A stretch of 17,991 bases of DNA from positions 1 to 17,991 of the forward strand of contig JAZNXL010000068.1 in NCBI GenBank assembly GCA_045593905.1, in the 5' to 3' direction. The notes beneath the pieces are model-generated. The model saw nothing but the letters and a program-made list of their open reading frames with translations. It did not search any database and was not told where the DNA came from. The stretch's first letter is position 1. Each line of letters starts with the position of its first letter. Below are positions 1 to 4,525 of this stretch, piece after piece. The position numbers and the translations under genes were made by a program. This DNA comes from RGIG9041 sp045593905. GTDB lineage: Bacteria; Bacillota; Clostridia; Oscillospirales; QAKW01.

Positions 1-47
1 TAAATTTCGTAATGATGAGGTATATCAATTGAAGTACGAATTTCCAT
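1..47 (-). CDS. Start of an unidentified gene (partial, runs off the left edge)
   Basis: The minus strand has an ATG at 47-45 preceded by GGAG six bases upstream, and an open frame that continues to the window edge. The visible peptide is MEIRTSIDIPHHYEI. I do not recognise it, and 15 residues are too few to name a family. It is the first gene after the tRNA array on the same strand, so it may be read from the array transcript or from an unseen promoter in the 100-bp gap. Its identity would show whether the tRNA array belongs to a mobile element. Confidence 0.45.
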   Translation of the reverse strand, partial: MEIRTSIDIPHHYEI

Positions 48-147
48 AATGTTCTCCAAGATATTGTTAAATACTCCTTAAAGTCAGAGCAACTACTTAT
101 ACAGGCTTTTGATGTGTAGAGCCCTACATTTGTTCAACGTAACTACC
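48..147 (-). other. Gap between tRNA-Glu and the left-edge gene
   Basis: This gap downstream of tRNA-Glu contains a small hairpin on the minus strand, TGTAG-GGCT-CTACA, without a clear U-tract, so it is not a convincing terminator. An AAGGAG at 75-80 has no start codon at a usable distance. The GGAG at 54-57 serves the left-edge gene. I see no convincing promoter. Confidence 0.4.
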
Positions 148-223
148 TGGTGACTCCAAGGAGGTTTGAACTCCTGTCTCAACCTTGAAAGGGTCGTGTC
201 TTAACCAACTTGACTATGGAGCC
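148..223 (-). tRNA. tRNA-Glu (UUC)
   Basis: A complete cloverleaf is readable on the minus strand. The 7-bp acceptor GGCTCCA/TGGAGTC has one G-U pair, the anticodon stem is CGACC/GGTTG with loop CTTTCAA (anticodon TTC), and the T arm is AGGAG-TTCAAAC-CTCCT. The discriminator A is followed by an encoded CCA at 150-148. Only four bases separate it from tRNA-Lys, so the two are very probably co-transcribed and processed. Confidence 0.95.
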
Positions 224-227
224 ATAA

Positions 228-303
228 TGGTGTCTCCAGAGAGATTCGAACTCTCGACCCCATGATTAAAAGTCATGTGCTCTACCAGCTGAGCTATGGA
301 AAC
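228..303 (-). tRNA. tRNA-Lys (UUU)
   Basis: A complete cloverleaf on the minus strand: acceptor GTTTCCA/TGGAGAC, D arm AGCTCAGCTGGTAGAGC, anticodon stem ATGA(C)/(A)TCAT-type with loop CTTTTAA (anticodon TTT), T arm GAGAG-TTCGAAT-CTCTC, discriminator A and encoded CCA at 230-228. It is canonical in every arm, in contrast to several tRNA-like elements further upstream in the same array. Confidence 0.95.
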
Positions 304-476
304 ATTGCACGTGGCATTTTGGTAGCCCCACTATTCTATCTGTGGCCGCAGATTATAGTTACCTCTGATTTATCACGACTTCAGTAAAGCGCGTTCTTGA
401 CGATGAACTTCTAAGTCGGTCAACACTTCTTCCTGGCTAGTTTCAAGCTTTATACTCGCGATGACTATCCGAGTGC
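304..476 (-). ncRNA. Structured inter-tRNA RNA segment, function unknown
   Basis: These 173 bases between the tRNA-like gene at 477-563 and tRNA-Lys have no open frame or recognisable tRNA but are rich in minus-strand helices. At 474-454 ACTCG-GAT-AGTC-ATC-g-CGAGT forms an 8-bp hairpin with one bulge. CGACTT at 418-413 pairs perfectly with AAGTCG at 381-376, enclosing GTTC/GAAC. ATCTG at 353-349 pairs with CAGAT at 342-338. The density suggests a functional RNA or a processed spacer. No known family was recognised by eye. Confidence 0.4.
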
Positions 477-563
477 TGGTGTCGAGAGTAGGAATCGAAC
501 CTACATTGTGCTGACACTGTTTTATAGGTACCCGCAGTGTCTCTACCTTTGGACTATCTCGAC
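477..563 (-). tRNA. tRNA-like gene with an enlarged 15-nt anticodon loop
   Basis: Most of a tRNA is intact on the minus strand: a perfect 7-bp acceptor GTCGAGA/TCTCGAC, discriminator A with encoded CCA at 479-477, T arm GTAGG-TTCGATT-CCTAC, and a D loop carrying the usual GG. The anticodon stem CACTG/CAGTG closes a loop of 15 bases, CGGGTACCTATAAAA, instead of 7. No alternative 5-bp stem with a 7-nt loop can be drawn, so no anticodon can be assigned. The variable region, about 10 nt, is also long. AGGTA in the D loop is complementary to TACCT in the big loop. It may be a decayed tRNA, a tRNA with a small insertion, or a tRNA mimic. Confidence 0.55.
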
Positions 564-571
564 ATAATTAG

Positions 572-643
572 CAGGGGTAGCAAGATTTGAACTTGCGAAT
601 ATAGGAGTCAAAGTCCTATGCCTTACCGCTTGGCGATACCCCT
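572..643 (-). tRNA. tRNA-Gln (UUG)
   Basis: A complete cloverleaf on the minus strand: perfect acceptor AGGGGTA/TACCCCT, D arm CGCCAAGCGGTAAGGC, anticodon stem AGGA(C)/TCCT with anticodon TTG, and T arm GCAAG-TTCAAAT-CTTGC. The discriminator is G. The next three bases are CTA, not CCA, so the mature CCA end must come from trimming and CCA addition, unlike the Glu and Lys genes in the same array. Confidence 0.93.
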
Positions 644-647
644 CTAT

Positions 648-685
648 CGAGACAAACTCAGAAAGTTGAAGAACAGTTTGTCTCG
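648..685 (-). other. Perfect 11-bp hairpin just upstream of tRNA-Gln
   Basis: On the minus strand CGAGACAAACT (685-675) pairs without mismatch with AGTTTGTCTCG (658-648) around a 16-nt loop that contains TTCAACT, the same heptamer as the T loops of tRNA-Leu and two tRNA-like elements nearby. It ends four bases before tRNA-Gln begins. No U-tract follows, so it is not a terminator. A processing signal or a tRNA-like decoy is possible. Confidence 0.5.
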
Positions 686-740
686 GCTGTCTATCCAGCT
701 GTCCTACGTCTTGTTACGGTCTGGACGTATACACTGACCT

Positions 741-805
741 TGTTGAGGACCAGAGTTGAACTGATCTTGCACCAAATTTTTCAATTGTGTACTACCTATC
801 TCAAC
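741..805 (-). tRNA. tRNA-Phe-like element without a D arm
   Basis: The minus strand shows an acceptor GTTGAGA/CCTCAAC (six pairs, one A-C mismatch), a T arm ATCAG-TTCAACT-CTGGT with one G-U pair, and discriminator A followed by AGG, not CCA. A central TTGAAAA would place anticodon GAA (Phe) at 782-780, but its stem has only three of five pairs. Only nine bases, TAGGTAGTA, separate the acceptor from the anticodon arm, so the D stem is absent. At 65 nt it is about 8 nt short. It could be a pseudogene formed by deletion between TAG repeats, or a tRNA mimic. Confidence 0.4.
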
Positions 806-919
806 GTATTGATAAACCACTTTCGCAGGTTGTTTCATCCGCGATCCGTGACTTTCTCACGGCTTATCACTCGGCAGGCAATACCTACCTATTTTTCCGC
901 ACCGCGATATAATGCGGAA

Positions 920-965
920 TAGTACAACTAGTCGGAGTTGAACCGACGATAACCTCAATAGTTGC
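920..965 (-). other. Acceptor/T-arm minihelix (tRNA-like element lacking D and anticodon arms)
   Basis: On the minus strand GCAACTA (965-959) pairs with TAGTTGT (930-924) over 7 bp, one of them G-U. GTCGG-TTCAACT-CCGAC (947-931) forms a perfect T arm directly stacked on it. A single A (923) followed by CTA gives a tRNA-like 3' end, as in tRNA-Gln of this array. Only 11 bases link the acceptor 5' strand to the T arm, so there is no room for D or anticodon arms. The geometry is that of a tRNA acceptor-T minihelix, the part recognised by RNase P and CCA-adding enzyme. Confidence 0.5.
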
Positions 966-973
966 AAATGTTG

Positions 974-1026
974 CTGACCCCTATCGAGTGATAGACCAGA
1001 GGGGTCAGAAGCCAATCTATCACTCG
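974..1026 (-). other. Possible pseudoknot or alternative-pairing switch
   Basis: CGAGTGATAG (1026-1017) pairs perfectly with CTATCACTCG (994-985). Within its 22-nt loop, CTGACCCC (1008-1001) pairs perfectly with GGGGTCAG (981-974) outside the hairpin. A third helix, CTATC-ACTC-GATAG (994-981), competes with the first. The arrangement is either an H-type pseudoknot or a set of exclusive conformations. The 3-nt crossing loop is short for a 10-bp first stem, which favours partial or alternative formation. Confidence 0.45.
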
Positions 1027-1081
1027 CCTGTCTTTCCAGGTGTCATTCTTGGAAGAATTGAAAGGGTCACTACTCCTTTCA

Positions 1082-1171
1082 TGGTAGTGGAAACGGGAGT
1101 TGAACCCGCACGCTACTTACTTTCACACAGGATTTTAAGTCCCGGGCGTCTGCCAGTTCCGCCACACCAGC
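1082..1171 (-). tRNA. tRNA-Leu (UAA) with a poorly paired acceptor stem
   Basis: The D arm GCGGAACTGGCAGACGC, the anticodon stem CGGGA/TCCTG with loop CTTAAAA (anticodon TAA), a long variable region, a T arm with loop TTCAACT, discriminator A and encoded CCA (1084-1082) identify a leucine tRNA of normal length, 90 nt with CCA. The acceptor does not match: GCTGGTG against TTCCACT gives three Watson-Crick pairs, two G-U pairs and two mismatches. GCACGC at 1175-1170 is perfectly complementary to GCGTGC in the variable region. It is the first gene of the array, starting within a few bases of the predicted transcription start. It may be a chimeric or decaying gene. Confidence 0.7.
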
Positions 1172-1180
1172 GTGCTACTT

Positions 1181-1209
1181 ATATTATCACAATATTATTT
1201 AATTGTCAA
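1181..1209 (-). promoter_or_regulatory. SigA-type promoter of the tRNA array
   Basis: The minus strand carries TTGACA (1209-1204), a 17-bp spacer, and TAATAT (1186-1181) preceded by TG in extended -10 position. The -35 box lies within the final codons and ahead of the stop of ymdB. The expected start, near 1175-1173, falls only a few bases before the tRNA-Leu 5' end. Confidence 0.8.
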
Positions 1210-1966
1210 TATAAACAGTCTCGATTAAATTGCATTTTTTTGAAAAATCGTCAATTTCGGCATAAATTCCGCAAAGCATACACTCGCCTTTTGCGTTTTG
1301 TATCGGTTTTCGGCTATCAGGAAACCTGAAATTGTTTGTTGCAACGTCTTTATCTTTACCAAGTACCGAGTGCTTTACGCCCGTCATACCTATATCGGTT
1401 ATATACCCTGTGCCCGCTTTTAACACCTGTGCATCGTTTGTCTGAACATGGGTATGCGTTCCAAAAACAAGCGATGCCTTGCCGTCAACATAAAAGCCGA
1501 GCGCGCGTTTTTCACTTGTTGCTTCAGCATGAAAGTCGATTATGTTAATGCAGTCGCTTTCGAGCAGTGTATCAACTGCTTCAAATGGGTTGTCGGCGTC
1601 GTTTACAAAAAGCGTTCCCGAAAGGTTTATAACGCATACTTGTGTGCGGCAAAAATCTAATATTATTTTACCGTTTGCGCTATCAAACTTTTTGATGTTT
1701 GCAGGCGCAAGCAGACGTTTTTCGTTTTGGTGTAAGTCTTCGGCGTCCCCTCGCTGAAACGAGTGGTTGCCGCCTGTAACAACGTCGGCGCCTGCATTTA
1801 TAATACTGTCGTAGGCGTATTTATCAATGCCGTTATAGGTTGCCGAGTTTTCACCGTTTACAATTATCAAATCGGGTGTGTATTGCCGTTTTAAGCGCGG
1901 TAACATCTTTAAAAGATATTCAACACCCTCGTCGGCAACAACATCACCAATACATAAAACTTTCAT
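1199..1966 (-). CDS. ymdB: YmdB-family metallophosphoesterase
   Basis: This 255-residue protein belongs to the TIGR00282/YmdB family of cytoplasmic dinuclear-metal phosphoesterases. The B. subtilis member hydrolyses 2',3'-cyclic nucleotides and affects biofilm and motility. Visible metal-site residues are D8 (CIGD), E39-N40 (NGEN), N67-H68 (GGNH), H146 (DFHAE) and H171/H173 (GTHTH), all in the expected order, and the length is normal. It is the last gene of the soj-parB-rnhA-nifS-nifU string and begins directly after the nifU stop codon. There is no good ribosome site ahead of its ATG, so translation is probably coupled to nifU. Its 3' end carries the -35 box of the tRNA promoter. The family call is secure; the physiological role here is inferred. 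Confidence 0.9.
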   Translation of the reverse strand: MKVLCIGDVVADEGVEYLLKMLPRLKRQYTPDLIIVNGENSATYNGIDKYAYDSIINAGADVVTGGNHSFQRGDAEDLHQNEKRLLAPANIKKFDSANGKIILDFCRTQVCVINLSGTLFVNDADNPFEAVDTLLESDCINIIDFHAEATSEKRALGFYVDGKASLVFGTHTHVQTNDAQVLKAGTGYITDIGMTGVKHSVLGKDKDVATNNFRFPDSRKPIQNAKGECMLCGIYAEIDDFSKKCNLIETVYIDN

Positions 1967-2392
1967 TTATTTTTCGCAGCTTGAACAACAGCTTGAACAT
2001 CCGCCAACCTCAATGTTATGCTCAATGCCGTTTTTTTCGTAGTAGTCTTTAATAGCGGCTTTAACAGCTTCTTCAGCAAGAACCGAGCAGTGTACTTTTA
2101 CGGGCGGAAGTCCGTCAAGAGCCTCGATAACTGCTTTGTTTGTAAGCTTTAAAGCGTCTTCGATTTTTTTGCCTTTAATAAGCTCGGTTGCCATTGACGA
2201 TGTTGCAATAGCGGCACCGCAGCCAAATGTTTTAAATTTTACATCAGCGATTGTGTCGCCTTCAATTTTTAAATACATTCTCATTATATCACCGCATTTA
2301 GCGTTGCCTACCTCGCCAACACCGTCTGCGTTTTCAATTTCGCCCACATTACGCGGGTTTGAAAAATGGTCCATTACTTTTTCTGTGTACAT
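1967..2392 (-). CDS. nifU: NifU/IscU-type Fe-S cluster scaffold
   Basis: A scaffold on which NifS-supplied sulfur and iron are assembled into Fe-S clusters. I place the start at the ATG of MYTEKVMDHFSNPRN (2392): AAAGGAG sits six bases upstream, overlapping the nifS stop, and homologues begin with this motif. An earlier in-frame ATG at 2425 would overlap nifS by 22 bp. The three scaffold cysteines are C33, C58 and C102 (H101-C102), with D35 next to the first. The 141-residue protein has the IscU core and no NFU domain. Its tail, GGCSSCCSSCEK, adds four cysteines (C132, C135, C136, C139) beyond the core, arranged CxxCCxxC. Cytoplasmic; partner of the upstream nifS. Confidence 0.92.
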   Translation of the reverse strand: MYTEKVMDHFSNPRNVGEIENADGVGEVGNAKCGDIMRMYLKIEGDTIADVKFKTFGCGAAIATSSMATELIKGKKIEDALKLTNKAVIEALDGLPPVKVHCSVLAEEAVKAAIKDYYEKNGIEHNIEVGGCSSCCSSCEK

Positions 2393-2398
2393 TTTATT

Positions 2399-2405
2399 CT
2401 CCTTT
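2399..2405 (-). promoter_or_regulatory. Ribosome binding site that fixes the nifU start
   Basis: AAAGGAG on the minus strand overlaps the last bases of nifS, including its TAA stop, and lies six bases before the ATG at 2392. It decides the nifU start against the longer frame beginning at 2425. Confidence 0.8.
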
Positions 2406-3573
2406 AGCGTGGTCTTAATTCCCAAACCGGTGACATATCACGCAGTCTATTTACAACTTTTGGTAAAACTTCCAAAATATAGTCAACGTCTTTTTCGGTG
2501 TTATCGTGACCGAGTGACAAACGGAGCGAGCCGTGAGCAACCTCGTGAGTAAGCCCGAGTGACAAAAGCACGTGTGACGGGTCGAGCGAGCCTGTTGTAC
2601 AAGCCGAGCCGCTTGATGCGCAAATGCCGTTAAAGTCGAGCATAAGAATAAGCGCTTCGCCCTCGATGTATTCAACCGATATGTTTACGTTGCCGGGCAG
2701 GCGGTTTGTAGCCGAGCCGTTTAAGCGGGTATAAGGAATTGTTTCGAGTATGCCGTTTATTAAGCGGTCGCGCATTTTTGTAAGTCTTGCCGACTCGCCT
2801 GGCATTTCGTCAATAGCGAGTTTTAAAGCCTCGGCGCAACCGATAATGCCGGGGATATTTTCGGTACCTGCGCGTTTGTTCTTTTCTTGTGCACCGCCTG
2901 TTATAAGGGGCTTAAACACAAGACCGCGTCTTACGTAAAGCACGCCTGTGCCTTTTGGTCCGCCAAACTTGTGTGCCGAAAGTGACAGCATATCAATATT
3001 CATTTCTTTAACGTTAATCGGAATATGACCTACTGCCTGTACCGCGTCGGTATGAAACGGAATTTTCTTTTCTTTTGCAATAGCGCCAATCTCGGCAATC
3101 GGCTGAATTGTGCCGATTTCGTTGTTTGCCGCCATAACTGTTATTAAGATGGTGTCGTCGGTGATTGCGTTTTTAACGTCGTCTACCGATACGATGCCGT
3201 CTTTGTCAACATCAAGATAGGTTGCGCTAAAGCCTTGTTTTTCAAGCTCTTGTACTGTGTGGAGTACTGCGTGGTGCTCTATCTTGGTTGTTATAATATG
3301 GCCCTTGCCTTTGCGAGCGGCAATGCCGCGAATTGCAAGGTTATCGCTTTCGCTGCCGCCTGATGTGAAATATATTTCGTTCGGCTGACAACCAAGGCAG
3401 TTTGCAATTGTTTCACGTGATTTTGCAACAGCAACTGCGCTTTCGCGACCAACCGAGTAAATACTTGACGGGTTGCCGTAATGTTCAACAAAATGCGGCA
3501 GCATTTTTGCAAATACTTCAGGGCGCACTTTTGTTGTTGCGGCGTTATCGGCATATACAAATTGTTTTTCCAA
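2404..3573 (-). CDS. nifS: Cysteine desulfurase, NifS/IscS family
   Basis: A PLP enzyme that removes sulfur from L-cysteine and passes it as persulfide to scaffolds such as NifU. The fold-type I features are in order: YADNAATT near the N-terminus, H101 in IEHHAV, N150 in AANNEIG, D176 and Q179 (TDAVQ), PLP lysine K202 in SAHKFGGPKG, R234, and catalytic C325 in SSGSACTTG on an IscS-like loop. The 389-residue length is normal. The start codon is TTG (3573-3571), two bases after the rnhA TAG stop, with AAAGGAAG nine bases upstream; no downstream ATG would keep the conserved N-terminus. NifU follows 11 bases after its stop. No IscR-type regulator is in the window. Confidence 0.94.
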   Translation of the reverse strand: MEKQFVYADNAATTKVRPEVFAKMLPHFVEHYGNPSSIYSVGRESAVAVAKSRETIANCLGCQPNEIYFTSGGSESDNLAIRGIAARKGKGHIITTKIEHHAVLHTVQELEKQGFSATYLDVDKDGIVSVDDVKNAITDDTILITVMAANNEIGTIQPIAEIGAIAKEKKIPFHTDAVQAVGHIPINVKEMNIDMLSLSAHKFGGPKGTGVLYVRRGLVFKPLITGGAQEKNKRAGTENIPGIIGCAEALKLAIDEMPGESARLTKMRDRLINGILETIPYTRLNGSATNRLPGNVNISVEYIEGEALILMLDFNGICASSGSACTTGSLDPSHVLLSLGLTHEVAHGSLRLSLGHDNTEKDVDYILEVLPKVVNRLRDMSPVWELRPR

Positions 3574-3575
3574 AA

Positions 3576-4025
3576 CTACTTACTTCCTTTCAAAAACCTT
3601 TGATATTCGTTTACTGCGAGTGCGTCGCAGCGTTCGTTATATTTATGTCCGTTATGGCCTTTTATCCACTCAAAGCTTACTTTGTGGGTTTTTAGCAAAC
3701 TATCGAGCTGCTGCCACAGCTCAACGTTTAACACAGGCTTTTTATCTGCCTTTTTCCAGCCCTTTTGCTTCCAGTTTTCAAGCCATCCCTTATTAATAGC
3801 ATCGCACAAATATTTAGAGTCGCTTACAATAGTAACCTCGCACGGTTCTTTTAAGCACTCAAGACCGCGTATGGCGGCTAAAAGCTCCATACGGTTATTT
3901 GTGGTTTCTTCAAAGCCTTCACTAATCTCTTTTTCTTTTCCGTTATAAACAAGCACTGTACCAAAACCGCCTGGACCGGGGTTACCGCTACACGCGCCGT
4001 CGGAATATATTGTTACTTTTTTCAT
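3576..4025 (-). CDS. rnhA: Ribonuclease HI
   Basis: It cleaves the RNA strand of RNA-DNA hybrids left by replication primers and R-loops. All catalytic residues are visible: D9 (IYSDGACSGNPGPGG), E47 (NNRMELLAAI), D69 (SDSKYL) and D134 (ERCDALA), plus H124 in the IKGHNGH loop. The 149-residue length is typical, and a basic handle region (WKQKGWKKADKKP) is present, as in E. coli RNase HI. There is no N-terminal hybrid-binding domain. Its ATG overlaps the stop of the upstream membrane protein by four bases (ATGA), a translational-coupling arrangement, and nifS begins two bases after its stop. Confidence 0.95.
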   Translation of the reverse strand: MKKVTIYSDGACSGNPGPGGFGTVLVYNGKEKEISEGFEETTNNRMELLAAIRGLECLKEPCEVTIVSDSKYLCDAINKGWLENWKQKGWKKADKKPVLNVELWQQLDSLLKTHKVSFEWIKGHNGHKYNERCDALAVNEYQRFLKGSK

Positions 4026-4513
4026 AAACCTACTCTTTTTGCAAGGCTTTCGTAGGTTTTAAGCATCTCTTCGGTAAGGTACTGTGTATCTACCAATTTA
4101 AGTGTTTCTTTAGCCTCTTTGTTTTTGTGAAAGAAAACGCTTGTTTGAGCATCGATAACATACTGTGCGTTTTCGATTACTTTATTGGCAAAATCAAGGC
4201 TTTGCTGGCTGTTATCTAAAGAGGTTTGGGCATCTTCTGCCTTTTTCTTATAAACTTCAATATCTGCTTTTAATGCGTTGTTTTCGTCTTTAATGTTTTT
4301 AATTGTTGATTTTGCAGTTGTTTGCGCGCTTTCGTACTGGTCTTGGTAGTATTCGGCGCGCTTGTCGATTTTACTTTGAATAAATGATGATAAGAGTATC
4401 AAAACAAGTGCAAACAAGCAAAAAAGAGATGTGTATATCCACAAAACCTTCATTTTGCTTTGATATTCGTCGTTTTGTTGTACCTGCTCGGTTTTTGGTT
4501 TTTTATTAAACAT
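4022..4513 (-). CDS. Single-pass membrane protein with a coiled coil, unknown function
   Basis: I do not recognise a family. The 163 residues comprise a short charged cytoplasmic N-terminus (1-21), one strongly hydrophobic segment at about 23-46, and a long charged stretch at about 50-115 with heptad-like spacing, probably a coiled coil. A C-terminal part (116-163) is rich in Lys and Leu. There is no signal-peptidase site, so it is likely an anchored protein whose coiled coil lies outside or inside depending on topology. The positive N-terminus and the charged residues on both sides leave topology uncertain. AGGGGGT seven bases before the ATG serves as ribosome site. It lies 12 bp after parB and overlaps rnhA by 4 bp, which ties its expression to the segregation genes. 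Confidence 0.8.
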   Translation of the reverse strand: MFNKKPKTEQVQQNDEYQSKMKVLWIYTSLFCLFALVLILLSSFIQSKIDKRAEYYQDQYESAQTTAKSTIKNIKDENNALKADIEVYKKKAEDAQTSLDNSQQSLDFANKVIENAQYVIDAQTSVFFHKNKEAKETLKLVDTQYLTEEMLKTYESLAKRVGL

Positions 4514-4525
4514 AAACGTTACCCC

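Larger units (their letters stand above)
644..1081 (-). ncRNA. Densely structured RNA region between tRNA-Leu and tRNA-Gln
   Basis: These 438 bases are almost a continuous run of minus-strand helices with no plausible protein gene. In transcript order: GAAAGG/CCTTTC (about 1080-1060), ATTCT-TCCA-AGAAT, CCTG-GAAAGA-CAGG, a 10-bp stem 1026-1017/994-985 whose loop pairs downstream, an acceptor/T-arm minihelix, TTCCGCA/TGCGGAA, GGTAGG-TATTG-CCTGCC, CCGTGA-GAAAG-TCACGG, AACC/GGTT, a D-armless tRNA-like element, TACGTC/GACGTA, GCTG-GATAGA-CAGC, and a perfect 11-bp stem 685-675/658-648. Large ornate RNAs such as ROOL and GOLLD are known to occur near tRNA genes, often in phages. Whether this is one of them cannot be judged by eye. 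Confidence 0.45.

Noticed and set aside
644..1081. tmRNA (ssrA)
   Set aside because: A T arm, an acceptor and a possible pseudoknot are present, but no tag reading frame ending in an AA-type degron is visible and the acceptor strands are only 28 nt apart.
1136..1150. CCCGGG core in tRNA-Leu as a Noc binding site
   Set aside because: It is part of the anticodon stem and lacks the flanking ATTT/AAAT of a Noc site.
740..1329. Open frames on the plus strand across the tRNA region (for example 740-922 and 988-1329)
   Set aside because: They run antisense through tRNA and tRNA-like genes, lack ribosome sites and show no protein-like composition.
2451..3560. Alternative-frame ORFs within nifS (minus strand 2451-2675 and 3291-3560)
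   Set aside because: Both lie entirely inside a gene whose catalytic residues are complete, so there is no frameshift.
3655..3670. DnaA-box-like TTATCCACT in rnhA as evidence for oriC
   Set aside because: It is a single imperfect match within coding sequence, and no cluster of boxes or AT-rich unwinding element is found in the window.
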